Under the pieces are notes generated by a model. It saw only the letters and a program-made list of their open reading frames with translations, had not been told where the DNA came from and made no database searches. A program made the translations under genes and the position numbers. Positions 7,219-16,081 of a DNA stretch of 22,902 nt are shown piece by piece. This DNA is from Azoarcus sp031546845. Lineage in GTDB: Bacteria; Pseudomonadota; Gammaproteobacteria; Burkholderiales; Rhodocyclaceae. Numbering within the stretch: position 1 is the first letter of the stretch; each line of letters opens with the position of its first letter. Location of the stretch: the NCBI GenBank assembly GCA_031546845.1, contig JAVBJT010000034.1, positions 1 through 22,902 on the forward strand, written 5' to 3'.

Positions 7219-8103
7219 TCAACCGATCCAATCGACCACGATCCGCGTGGCGGTGGCGATGATATCGTCACGCGCCTTCGCGTCCTTTTCCTGCCGGGTG
7301 GTATAGATCGCGACGACGATGGGCGCGCGTTGCGGCGGCCACAATACGGCGATGTCGTTTGCCGTTCCGTAGGAACCGCTGCCTGTTTTGTCCCCAACCC
7401 GCCAATTCTCAGGAACGCCGGCCCGGATGCGCGTCGCGCCGGTGGTGTTGCCGCGCAGCCAATCCACGAGTTGTTCGCGCTGCTGTGCCTGTAGTGCGTT
7501 TTCGAGCGTGAGTCGCCGCAGGCTTTGCCCCATGGCCTCGGGGGTGGTCGTGTCGCGGGGATCGCCCGGGATCGCCGAGTTCAAGTCGGTTTCCCAGCGG
7601 TCGAGACGAAATTCCTGATCCCCTATCGAACGCGCGAACGCGGTGACGGCAGTTGGGCCGCTGAGCAGGCCCATCAGCAGGTTGGCGGCGGTGTTGTCGC
7701 TGTATTGGATCGTTGCGGCGCAAAGGTTGGCAACCGTCATGCCGTCGTCGAGGTGCTTTTCCGTGATCGGCGAATGCGCCACGAGATTACCCCGGCCGAA
7801 CCGGACGCGCTGCTCCATCAACCCCGTGCTTCGCGTGCTGCGGTCCAGAATGGCCGATGCGAGGAGTACCTTGAACGTGCTGCACAGCGGGAAGCGTTCG
7901 TCGGCGCGATGGCCGAGCCTCGCGCCGTTGGCGGTATTCAGCGCGAATACGCCAAGACGGCCATTCAGTGAAGCTTCGAGTTGCGCGAGCCGCGTTTGGG
8001 CGGCGGTATCCGATCCGCTGGAGGTTCGCGAAGCGCACGCGGCCGCCAGTGGAATGGCGGCGGCGGTCAATAGAAAGGTTCGGCGGTTTGGGGAATGAGG
8101 CAT
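7219..8103 (-). CDS. Class A beta-lactamase, PenA-like, Tat-exported
   Basis: This serine beta-lactamase hydrolyses penicillins and probably some cephalosporins. Motifs in Ambler numbering are all intact: S70-x-x-K (CSTFK, Ser75 here), S130-D-N (YSDNTAAN), E166 in the omega loop (RWETDLNSAIPGDPRDTTTP) and K234-T-G (DKTGSGSYGTANDIAV). The leader NRRTFLLTAAAIPLAAAC has a twin-arginine motif and a near-lipobox Cys23, as in Burkholderia PenA. The YSDNTAANLL and RIRAGVPENWRVGDKTG stretches also resemble that family. No Cys238 partner is seen, so it is not of the KPC/NMC type. I chose ATG 8103; a GTG at 8109 would add two residues. It follows paaY on the same strand after 27 bp with no visible terminator or promoter, so co-transcription is likely. 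No AmpR/PenR regulator gene is adjacent. Confidence 0.95.
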   Translation of the reverse strand: MPHSPNRRTFLLTAAAIPLAAACASRTSSGSDTAAQTRLAQLEASLNGRLGVFALNTANGARLGHRADERFPLCSTFKVLLASAILDRSTRSTGLMEQRVRFGRGNLVAHSPITEKHLDDGMTVANLCAATIQYSDNTAANLLMGLLSGPTAVTAFARSIGDQEFRLDRWETDLNSAIPGDPRDTTTPEAMGQSLRRLTLENALQAQQREQLVDWLRGNTTGATRIRAGVPENWRVGDKTGSGSYGTANDIAVLWPPQRAPIVVAIYTTRQEKDAKARDDIIATATRIVVDWIG

Positions 8104-8130
8104 TGGCACGGTTCCGGCGAGCCTTCCCTT

Positions 8131-8739
8131 TTAGTCCGTTTTTTTCTTCGCGTCGATCAGTGGCACCACGCCGGGTAGCTCGAAGCGCTGCCGGCCGGGT
8201 TCCATGGCTGTTAGTGGCGCGCAGGGTTTGAGCGTGGTGAGGCTGCGCCGGGTGAGTTCCTGGTAGGTGCGGGTGCCGTCTACTTTCCAGGCGATTTCTT
8301 CGTCCGACAGGTCGCGCACGATCTTCGCCGGAATGCCGGCCGCGAGTTTGCGCGGTGCTATTTCCATGCCGGCCTTGATGAAGGCGCAGGCGGCGACGAT
8401 GGCGGAGTCGCCGACCACGGCGTTGTCCATGATGACGGCCTTCATGCCGATCAGGGCGTTGCGGCCGATGCGGCAGCCGTGCAGCACGGCGCCGTGGCCG
8501 ATGTGGCCGTCTTCGCCGACGACCGTGTCGGTGCCGGGAAAGCCGTGCATGGTGCAGCTATCCTGGATATTGCTGCCGGCTTCCATGACGATGCGGCCGA
8601 AGTCGCCGCGCAGGCTGGCGAGCGGGGCAACGTAGCAGCCGGGGCCGACGATGACGTCGCCGATCAGCACGGCGTCCGGGTGAACATAGGCGGTGGGGTG
8701 GATGACGGGTTTGAGGCCGTCGATTTCGTAGCAGGGCAT
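8131..8739 (-). CDS. paaY: Phenylacetate pathway thioesterase PaaY (gamma-carbonic anhydrase fold)
   Basis: This 202-residue left-handed beta-helix protein has hexapeptide repeats through about residues 12-160. It carries the gamma-carbonic-anhydrase metal pattern: Arg44 and Asp46 (LRGD), Gln59, His65 (CTMHG), His82 and His87 (HIGHGAVLHG). The family ending DGTRTYQELTRRSLTTLKP is typical of PaaY. In the phenylacetate pathway PaaY hydrolyses the dead-end 2-hydroxycyclohepta-1,4,6-triene-1-formyl-CoA and so recovers CoA and relieves inhibition of the epoxidase. It lies downstream of paaN on the same strand, separated by about 100 bp that contain a perfect hairpin. AAGGA lies about 11 bp upstream of the ATG. 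Confidence 0.93.
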   Translation of the reverse strand: MPCYEIDGLKPVIHPTAYVHPDAVLIGDVIVGPGCYVAPLASLRGDFGRIVMEAGSNIQDSCTMHGFPGTDTVVGEDGHIGHGAVLHGCRIGRNALIGMKAVIMDNAVVGDSAIVAACAFIKAGMEIAPRKLAAGIPAKIVRDLSDEEIAWKVDGTRTYQELTRRSLTTLKPCAPLTAMEPGRQRFELPGVVPLIDAKKKTD

Positions 8740-8764
8740 GGCGGTCCGTTCCTTGTGGAATCCA

Positions 8765-8805
8765 CACGCCAGCGGCGCCGGATGCGATCCGGCGCCGCTG
8801 GCGTG
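8765..8805. repeat. Perfect 19-bp inverted repeat with 3-nt loop between paaN and paaY
   Basis: Bases 8765-8783 (CACGCCAGCGGCGCCGGAT) and 8787-8805 are exact reverse complements around a GCG loop. The RNA hairpin would be very stable on either strand. No T-run follows on either side, so it is not a standard intrinsic terminator. It sits 26 bp before the paaY start and 35 bp after the paaN stop on their strand. It may act as an RNA-processing or stability element, or be a repeated extragenic palindrome. Confidence 0.8.
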
Positions 8806-8840
8806 GGCTGCTTATCGTTGGTGCTCGGCGGGCTTACCGC

Positions 8841-10514
8841 TTATTCGACGTGGTAACGGCGTTGGACGGCGCGGAAGCGGTTGGCGACGAAGGCGGAATC
8901 CGAGTAGCTGGCGTTGGCGGCGGGGTTCATGCCGACGCCGTGGTAATCGGAGAACGCCGCCGACTGGTTGACGAACACGCCGCCATCGAGGTTGATCGAC
9001 AGCGCGACGCCGGCGCGCAGTGTGGCCTCGGTCATCGCGTCGATGATTTCCGGCTTGGTCGAATACACGCCGACGGTGAGCGCGCCGTGCTGGCGGACGA
9101 TGCGCTCGGAGAGCATGAGCGCGGTGGCTGCGTCGGCAACGCGAACAACGAAGGAGATCGGGCCGAAGCGTTCTTCCATGTAGCTTTTTTCCGCGCTCGC
9201 CTCGCACGTAAGCAGTACCGGGGTGCGCACCTCGGCCTTGGGAAATTCGGGGTGGTCGATCTTTTTCGACGCCAGCACCACGCGGCCATATTCACCACTG
9301 CCGCCTATCTCGGCGATGCGGCGCAGCGTGTCGTCGGACTGGATCGCGCCGAGCACGGCGGTAGCGGTGTTGGTGTCGGAAAGGAATTTGTCGATCGCCG
9401 CGCCCAGATCGGCGGCTACGTCGTTGAAACTCTTGTGGCCCTGATCGGTGTCGATGCCGCCGGCCGGTACCAGGATGGCCTGCGTGGTGGTGCACATCTG
9501 GCCGGAATACAGGCTGAGCGTGAACGCGAGATTACGCAGCATCGCTTTGTAATTGGCGGTGGATTCGATCACCACGTTGTTCACACCGGCCAGTTCGGCA
9601 TACACCTGGGCCTGTTTGGCGTTGTTGAGTAGCCACTGGCCGAAGACGTTGCCACCGGTGAAGTCGATGGATTTGACCGCCGGGTGGGTGGCGAGCGCCT
9701 GGGTGTCGGCGCGCTTTTCCACCACGGCGAGGCTGACCAGGTTGGCGTCCAGCCCCTGTTCGGTGAGCACCTCGCGGGCGATCTTGACTGTGATCGCCGC
9801 TGGCAGGATGGCGTTGCCGTGCGGTTTGACGATGACCGGGTTGCCGGTGGCGAGCGCGGCGAACAGGCCGGGGTAGGTGTTCCAGGTGGGGAAGGTGCCG
9901 CAGCCGACAACGAGCGCGATGCCGCGCCCGACGATTTCGTAGTGCTTGCGCATCTTCAACGGCGGGTTTTTGCCCTGCGGTTTTTCCCACACGGTTTCGG
10001 CGGGCACGCGGCTCATCTCGTCCCAGGCGTAGGCCACCGCTTCCAGCCCACGGTCTTGCGCGTGCGGGCCGCCGGCCTGGAAGGCCATCATCCAGCCCTG
10101 GCCGGTGGTCATCATCACCGCATGAGCGATCTCGAAACTGCGCTTATTCAGGCGGTCGAGAATTTCCAGGCACACGCCGACACGGCCGGCGGCGCCGATG
10201 CGGCGCCAGCCTTCCATCGCTTGCTGTGCCGCCATCACCAGGGCTTCCGGCTCGCATACGGGGTAGCGTACGTTCAATTCAATGCCGTAGGGTGAACGCT
10301 CCGGCGCGGTCCAACCGCGCTGCCCAGCTTGGGTAAGCGCGAAATCCTTGCCTAGATAAGCCTCGAATGCTTTCTTGCCGTCGTCCGGGGCGGTTTCGCC
10401 GTAAGTCTTGGGGCTGGGCATTTCCGGGTACGGCGTCCAGTACCCGCGGCCGTGGATGGCGGCAACGGCGGCGTCGAGCGTGGCTTGGTGCTTTTCGTAT
10501 AGCGGGTGCGTCAT
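8841..10514 (-). CDS. paaN: Phenylacetate degradation protein PaaN, aldehyde dehydrogenase family (no MaoC domain)
   Basis: This 557-residue protein has the aldehyde dehydrogenase fold throughout and starts MTHPLYEKHQATLDAAVAAIHGRGYWTPYPEMPSPKTYGE, typical of the PaaN family. NAD-binding and catalytic parts are visible: TWNTYP, VIVKPHGNAILPA, the FTGGNVFG turn, Glu307 (AELAG) and the nucleophile Cys341 (SGQMCTTTQ). The Glu-Cys spacing of 34 is the usual one. Its expected job is to oxidise 3-oxo-5,6-dehydrosuberyl-CoA semialdehyde formed when the oxepin ring opens. It lacks the C-terminal MaoC-type hydratase of the fused enzyme PaaZ, so ring opening needs another protein. The ATG at 10514 has GGAGGAG 6 bp upstream. 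The frame is open to 11012 but that part is antisense to paaG. Confidence 0.92.
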   Translation of the reverse strand: MTHPLYEKHQATLDAAVAAIHGRGYWTPYPEMPSPKTYGETAPDDGKKAFEAYLGKDFALTQAGQRGWTAPERSPYGIELNVRYPVCEPEALVMAAQQAMEGWRRIGAAGRVGVCLEILDRLNKRSFEIAHAVMMTTGQGWMMAFQAGGPHAQDRGLEAVAYAWDEMSRVPAETVWEKPQGKNPPLKMRKHYEIVGRGIALVVGCGTFPTWNTYPGLFAALATGNPVIVKPHGNAILPAAITVKIAREVLTEQGLDANLVSLAVVEKRADTQALATHPAVKSIDFTGGNVFGQWLLNNAKQAQVYAELAGVNNVVIESTANYKAMLRNLAFTLSLYSGQMCTTTQAILVPAGGIDTDQGHKSFNDVAADLGAAIDKFLSDTNTATAVLGAIQSDDTLRRIAEIGGSGEYGRVVLASKKIDHPEFPKAEVRTPVLLTCEASAEKSYMEERFGPISFVVRVADAATALMLSERIVRQHGALTVGVYSTKPEIIDAMTEATLRAGVALSINLDGGVFVNQSAAFSDYHGVGMNPAANASYSDSAFVANRFRAVQRRYHVE

Positions 10515-10631
10515 GGATGTCTCCTCCAATTGGGCCGGCGGGCAAGCCCTTGGCCTGATTTGTTTTGTGGGTCGTCCGTACCGTTGAAATCTGGCGGACG
10601 GAAAAAGCGATGCAAAAAGGGGGCTTGTTTT

Positions 10632-10645
10632 TTGATTTAAATCAA
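10632..10645. promoter_or_regulatory. Perfect FNR/ANR-type box between paaN and paaG
   Basis: TTGATTTAAATCAA is a 14-bp perfect palindrome and matches the FNR/ANR consensus TTGAT-N4-ATCAA at every defined base. It lies in an AT-rich stretch of the divergent paaN/paaG intergenic region, 27 bp (centre to centre) from the PaaR-like site. No strong -10 is seen at the class II distance on either strand. It could therefore activate from afar, or repress under oxygen limitation. The O2-dependent pathway makes oxygen control plausible. Confidence 0.65.
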
Positions 10646-10657
10646 GATTACTATTGA

Positions 10658-10673
10658 TTGACCGGTCGGTCAA
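10658..10673. promoter_or_regulatory. Candidate PaaR (TetR) operator overlapping a -35-like element
   Basis: TTGACC and GGTCAA flank a 4-bp centre in TTGACCGGTCGGTCAA. ACCGGTCGGT-type dyads are typical of TetR-family PaaR operators in betaproteobacteria. The first half, TTGACC, also resembles a -35 element for paaG, so binding would block that promoter. No good -10 hexamer is visible at 16-18 bp. Phenylacetyl-CoA is the usual inducer that releases PaaR. The paaR gene lies at 18842-19519. I found no second clear copy of this dyad in the window. Confidence 0.65.
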
Positions 10674-10755
10674 ACAGCGCTTCAGGCCACATTTACCGAC
10701 CCGTAAAAGCCCACAGACTGCGTTAGAGCGCGGCAAAACACAAGGAGCGAGACAG

Positions 10756-11574
10756 ATGAACAGCGAAGTCGCGAACTTCGGTGAAGCCATTCTTTTGAAC
10801 GTCGTGGACGGCGTGGCAAGCTTGACGCTGAACCGTCCCGATCGGCTGAACAGTTTCAACGATGGCATGCACCGGGAAATGCGCGCCGCGCTGGCGGCGG
10901 TGCGGGCCGGGCGCGAGGATGGTTCGGTGCGCGTGCTGGTGATTACTGGCGCGGGCCGCGGTTTCTGTGCCGGGCAAGACCTTTCCGACCGCAGCGTGGC
11001 CGCCGATGCCAAAGTGCCCGATCTGGGCGACTCGGTGGAAAAGAACTACAAGCCCTTGGTGATGGCGTTGCGTGCGCTCGATCTGCCGGTGATCGCCGCC
11101 GTCAATGGCGTGGCTGCCGGCGCCGGGGCCAACATCGCGCTCGCGTGCGATCTCGTTTTTGCCGCCCGCTCGGTGAGCTTCATCCAGGCCTTTTGCAAGC
11201 TCGGCCTGATTCCCGATACCGGTGGCACCTGGATTCTGCCGCGCCTGCTTGGCCCGGCGCGGGCGCTGGGCCTGTCGCTGCTCGGCGACAAGCTGTCGGC
11301 CGAACAGGCGGAAAACTGGGGGTTGATCTGGAAGTGCGTCGATGACGATGCGCTGCTACCCACGGTACGGCAGATCGCCGCCCAACTCGCCGCTGGCCCC
11401 ACTTTCGGTTACGCGCAGACGAAGAAGGCGATCTGGGCCAGCTCGACCAACGACTTCGGTGCTCAGCTCGATCTGGAGCGCGACACGATGCGCGCCTGCG
11501 GCCGCTCGGACGACTACCGCGAGGGCGTGGCCGCGTTCATGGAAAAGCGCGCGCCGCGCTTCACCGGTAAGTGA
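10756..11574 (+). CDS. paaG: 1,2-epoxyphenylacetyl-CoA isomerase PaaG
   Basis: This 272-residue crotonase-fold enzyme should turn ring-1,2-epoxyphenylacetyl-CoA into oxepin-CoA. It also isomerises later 3,4-enoyl intermediates. The CoA and oxyanion-hole segments are GRGFCAGQDLSDR and GVAAGAGANIALACDLVFA. LGLIPDTGGTWILPRLLG carries the catalytic Asp154, with no second catalytic Glu at the usual hydratase position. That combination, plus FCAGQDLSDR, marks PaaG rather than PaaF. The ATG at 10756 has AAGGAG 8 bp upstream. A TTG at 10654 lies in frame but sits within the regulatory region. This is the first gene of the long + strand operon. It is followed by paaH after 7 bp. Confidence 0.95.
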   Translation: MNSEVANFGEAILLNVVDGVASLTLNRPDRLNSFNDGMHREMRAALAAVRAGREDGSVRVLVITGAGRGFCAGQDLSDRSVAADAKVPDLGDSVEKNYKPLVMALRALDLPVIAAVNGVAAGAGANIALACDLVFAARSVSFIQAFCKLGLIPDTGGTWILPRLLGPARALGLSLLGDKLSAEQAENWGLIWKCVDDDALLPTVRQIAAQLAAGPTFGYAQTKKAIWASSTNDFGAQLDLERDTMRACGRSDDYREGVAAFMEKRAPRFTGK

Positions 11575-11581
11575 GCGGCCA

Positions 11582-13132
11582 ATGAACATGAGCACGCAAA
11601 TAAGTACGCAAACAAAAATCCTGGTGATCGGCGCCGGTGCGATGGGCGCGGGTATCGCACAGGTCGCGGCGCAGGCGGGGCATCCGGTGTATCTGTACGA
11701 TACGCGCGCCGATGCCGTCGAGCGCGGCATTGCGGGCATCGCCGCCGATCTGGGCCGCGCGGTGGAAAAAGGCAGGTTGGATGGCGCCGGGCGTCAGGCC
11801 GTGCTCGACCGCCTGCATCCGCTTACCGATCTGGCCGGCGCGGCCGATGCCGGGTTGGCCATCGAGGCCATCGTCGAGAACCTCGACGTCAAGCAGGCGC
11901 TGTTCAAACAGCTCGAGGCGCTGCTGTCGGCGGATGCGATTCTTGCCAGCAACACGTCCTCGCTGTCCATTACCGCGATGGGTGCGGCACTTAGCCGGCC
12001 CGAGCGGCTGGCCGGGCTGCATTTCTTCAACCCCGCGCCGCGCATGAAGCTGGTGGAAATCGTCAGCGGTCTGGCGACGTCCGCCGATATTGCCGATACG
12101 CTGTACAACACCGCCAAGGCGTGGGGCAAGGTGCCCGTGCGCGCCCGTTCCACGCCGGGCTTCATCGTCAATCGCGTTGCCCGGCCGTTCTACGGCGAGG
12201 CGCTGCGCCTGCTTGCCGAATGCGCCGCCGAACCGGCCACGCTCGACGCCGCGCTGCGCGATTGCGGCGGCTTCCCGATGGGGCCGTTCGAGTTGATGGA
12301 CATGATCGGCCACGACGTCAATTTCGCCGTCACCCGTTCGGTGTTCGACGCCACTTTCGGCGACCGCCGCTACACCCCGAGCCTGATCCAGGGCGAACTG
12401 GTCGCCGCCGGCCGGCTCGGGCGCAAGAGCGGACGCGGTTTCTACGATTACGCCAAGGGTGCGGCAACGCCCGCACCGCGCACCGAGGAGGCGCAGCCGG
12501 GTGAAGGCGTTGTCACCGTCGCCGGCGATCTCGGTATTGCCGCGCCGCTCATCCAGCGCCTGGAAAACGCCGGCATCGACGTGCGGCGCACCGCCGGGCG
12601 GGGCGTGACGGCGGGTGCGGGGCGCGGCTGGATCGAAATCGGCGAGGCCCGGCTTGCGTTGTCCGATGGGCGCGCCGCCTACCGGCGCGCGGCGGAGGAT
12701 GGCGTTTCCAACCTTGTGCTGTTCGACCTGTGCCTGGATTACGCCACGGCCACGCGACTCGTCCTGGCCCGCGCCGACAGTTGCGGGCGCGGCGCATGGG
12801 GCGCGGTCGCGGGCACGTTGCAACGAGCCGGCCTGGCCGTGAGCCGTATCGACGATGTGCCCGGCATGGCGGTGCTGCGCACCGTGGCGATGCTTGCCAA
12901 CGAAGGGGCCGACGCGGTGCTCGCGGGCATCGCCACGGTGGCGGATGTCGATACCGCGATGCGCTTCGGCACGAATTATCCGAAAGGGCCGCTGGCCTGG
13001 GCGGACGAGCTCGGTATCGGTTTCGTCGCCACCGCGCTGGCGAATCTGCGTGCGCATTACGGCGAGGAACGCTACCGCGTCTCGCCCCTGGTTCTGAGAA
13101 AAAGTCTTGGTGGAGGAGCTTTCCATGAGTGA
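11582..13132 (+). CDS. paaH: 3-hydroxyacyl-CoA dehydrogenase PaaH
   Basis: This 516-residue NAD-dependent enzyme oxidises 3-hydroxyadipyl-CoA to 3-oxoadipyl-CoA. It has an N-terminal Rossmann fold with VIGAGAMGAGIAQVAA and catalytic residues His147 (GLHFFNP), Glu159 (KLVEIV) and Asn197 (GFIVNRV). The His-Asn spacing of 50 is standard. A first 3HCDH C-terminal domain (about 188-300) is followed by a linker and a second such domain near the end (PGMAVLRTVAMLANEGADAVLAGIATVADVDTAMRFGTNYPKGPLAW). This is the usual long PaaH/PaaC architecture. The start is ATG 11582, with a second ATG at 11588. Neither has a clear ribosome-binding site, so it may rely on coupling to paaG. It overlaps paaI by 8 bp. 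Confidence 0.94.
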   Translation: MNMSTQISTQTKILVIGAGAMGAGIAQVAAQAGHPVYLYDTRADAVERGIAGIAADLGRAVEKGRLDGAGRQAVLDRLHPLTDLAGAADAGLAIEAIVENLDVKQALFKQLEALLSADAILASNTSSLSITAMGAALSRPERLAGLHFFNPAPRMKLVEIVSGLATSADIADTLYNTAKAWGKVPVRARSTPGFIVNRVARPFYGEALRLLAECAAEPATLDAALRDCGGFPMGPFELMDMIGHDVNFAVTRSVFDATFGDRRYTPSLIQGELVAAGRLGRKSGRGFYDYAKGAATPAPRTEEAQPGEGVVTVAGDLGIAAPLIQRLENAGIDVRRTAGRGVTAGAGRGWIEIGEARLALSDGRAAYRRAAEDGVSNLVLFDLCLDYATATRLVLARADSCGRGAWGAVAGTLQRAGLAVSRIDDVPGMAVLRTVAMLANEGADAVLAGIATVADVDTAMRFGTNYPKGPLAWADELGIGFVATALANLRAHYGEERYRVSPLVLRKSLGGGAFHE

Positions 13133-13589
13133 GGCGCAATACCGGGATGTGACCTGCGGGCTTGATCCGCAAGCACTGGCCGAGCGGGTGCGCGACGGCA
13201 TGTATGAGCGCGACCAGGCCGCGCGCGGCCTGGAGATGAGCTTTGTTTCCGTTGGCCCGGGGCGGGCGGCGATGAGCATGCGGATACGCGACGACATGCT
13301 CAACGGCTTCAGCATCTGCCACGGCGGCTTCATCACCACGCTGGCCGATACCGCTTTCGCTTACGCGTGCAACAGCGGTAACGAGCAGACCGTGGCTTCC
13401 GGCATCGCCGTCGATTTCATGGCGCCGGGCCGCCCGGGCGACGTGCTGACCGCCTCCGCCACAGAGGTTTTCGCCGCCGGGCGCACCGGCGTGTATGACA
13501 TCGCCGTGACCAACCAGAAAGGCGAGTTGATCGCGGTGATGCGAGGTAAATCCTACCGGCTCAAAGGACGGCCGGTGGTGGAAATATAA
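13125..13589 (+). CDS. paaI: Hotdog-fold phenylacetyl-CoA thioesterase PaaI
   Basis: This 154-residue hotdog-fold thioesterase is thought to release CoA from ring-hydroxylated or stalled phenylacetyl-CoA derivatives. The family motif is clear: NGFSICHGGFITTLADTAFAYACNSGNEQTVASGIAVDFMAPGRPGDVLTA, with catalytic Asp75 in LADTAFAYACN and a conserved HGG. The C-terminal strand YDIAVTNQKGELIAVMRGKSYRL is also typical. The ATG at 13125 has GGAGGAG 6 bp upstream, inside the end of paaH. An in-frame TTG farther upstream is less likely. Confidence 0.95.
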   Translation: MSEAQYRDVTCGLDPQALAERVRDGMYERDQAARGLEMSFVSVGPGRAAMSMRIRDDMLNGFSICHGGFITTLADTAFAYACNSGNEQTVASGIAVDFMAPGRPGDVLTASATEVFAAGRTGVYDIAVTNQKGELIAVMRGKSYRLKGRPVVEI

Positions 13590-13637
13590 ACGCGGCGCTC
13601 GCGCGCCCAACCCCAAGATAAAAAACGAGGAGACAAC

Positions 13638-14960
<1,323 letters not shown>

Positions 14961-15019
14961 AGCCGCCACGACGGATGGATGAATGCGCGCCGGTCGCGCG
15001 CACGACAAGGAACGCCACT

Positions 15020-16015
15020 ATGTACACGCAAGCTCTCGACATTCCCCAGCAGGACGCCGCGCCACCGCGCGCGGTGGAGAACGCGGCCTGGCAGGCCGAG
15101 TTCAATGCCAAGATCGACGCCGGCGGCTTCATCGAGGCCAAGGACTGGATGCCGGACGCCTACCGCAAGACGCTGGTCCGCCAGATCAGCCAGCACGCCC
15201 ACTCCGAAATCGTCGGCATGCTGCCCGAGGGCAACTGGATCACACGCGCGCCCAGCCTCAAGCGCAAGGCCATCCTGCTCGCCAAGGTGCAGGACGAAGG
15301 GGGCCACGGCCTCTACCTGTACGCCGCCGCCGAAACCCTGGGTGTGTCGCGCGACGATCTGGTCGAGGCGCTGCATTCGCGCCGTGCCAAGTACAGCTCG
15401 ATCTTCAACTACCCGACGCTGACCTGGGCGGACATCGGCGTGATCGGCTGGCTGGTCGACGGCGCCGCGATCATGAACCAGATCCCGCTGTGCAAGTGCT
15501 CCTACGGTCCTTATGCGCGCGCCATGGTGCGCATCTGCAAGGAGGAATCCTTCCACCAGCGCCAGGGCTACGACTTGCTGCTGCAAATGATGAAAGGCAC
15601 GCCAGAGCAGCGCGACATGGTGCAGGACGCGGTGAACCGTTGGTGGTGGCCGTCGATCATGATGTTCGGCCCGCACGACAAGGACAGTGTGCACACCGAA
15701 ACCGCGCGCTGGGGCATCAAGCGCATCTCCAACGACGACCTGCGGCAAAAGTTTGTCGATGCCACGGTGAAGCAGGCCGAGGTACTCGGCGTGAACCTGC
15801 CCGACCCCGATCTGAAATGGAACGAGGCGCGCGGCCATCATGATTTCGGCGTGCTCGATTGGGACGAGTTCTGGAACGTGGTCAATGGTCACGGCCAGTG
15901 CAACGTCGACCGCCTTGCCGAGCGTGTTCAGGCCTGGGAAGACGGCGCCTGGGTGCGCGAGGCCGCGTTTGAATATGCACGCAAGGAAGCCGCCCGCGAA
16001 AAAGCGGCTGCTTGA
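15020..16015 (+). CDS. paaA: Phenylacetyl-CoA 1,2-epoxidase, catalytic subunit PaaA
   Basis: This is the diiron subunit of the PaaABCE multicomponent monooxygenase, which adds O2 to the ring of phenylacetyl-CoA. The 331-residue product has the carboxylate-bridged diiron ligands: Glu63 (HSEIVGMLPEGNWI), Glu93 and His96 (QDEGGHGLYLY), and the Glu176-x-x-His179 pair (CKEESFHQRQGYD). Family signatures RWWWPSIMMFGPHDKDS and NEARGHHDFGVLDWDEFW are present. An AAGGA precedes the ATG at 15020 by about 8 bp. The frame is open upstream through paaK but that is a shadow. It carries an N-terminal extension (about 20 residues, Pro/Ala-rich) relative to the 309-residue E. coli protein. Confidence 0.97.
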   Translation: MYTQALDIPQQDAAPPRAVENAAWQAEFNAKIDAGGFIEAKDWMPDAYRKTLVRQISQHAHSEIVGMLPEGNWITRAPSLKRKAILLAKVQDEGGHGLYLYAAAETLGVSRDDLVEALHSRRAKYSSIFNYPTLTWADIGVIGWLVDGAAIMNQIPLCKCSYGPYARAMVRICKEESFHQRQGYDLLLQMMKGTPEQRDMVQDAVNRWWWPSIMMFGPHDKDSVHTETARWGIKRISNDDLRQKFVDATVKQAEVLGVNLPDPDLKWNEARGHHDFGVLDWDEFWNVVNGHGQCNVDRLAERVQAWEDGAWVREAAFEYARKEAAREKAAA

Positions 16016-16020
16016 TCCCG

Positions 16021-16038
16021 CACATACATCACATACAT
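16021..16038. repeat. Tandem 9-bp direct repeat between paaA and paaB
   Basis: CACATACAT occurs twice in tandem directly after the paaA stop, followed by ATATG. It is an AT-rich patch in otherwise GC-rich DNA. A short hairpin (16045-16065) follows it. The role is unknown; it may be simple slippage. Confidence 0.7.
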
Positions 16039-16044
16039 ATATGA

Positions 16045-16065
16045 GGGCGGGCCGTGCCGCCGCCC
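16045..16065 (+). other. Short GC hairpin upstream of paaB ribosome-binding site
   Basis: GGGCGG and CCGCCC pair across a 9-nt loop (6-bp stem), ending 3 bp before the GGAGGAG of paaB. It could tune paaB translation or mark an RNA cleavage point between subunits. There is no T-run, so it is not a terminator. Confidence 0.4.
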
Positions 16066-16081
16066 CTTGGAGGAGATGAAA

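Noticed and set aside
10515..11012. N-terminal extension of PaaN up to 11012
   Set aside because: It crosses the divergent regulatory region and lies antisense to paaG; PaaN begins at MTHPLYEKHQ with a strong ribosome-binding site.
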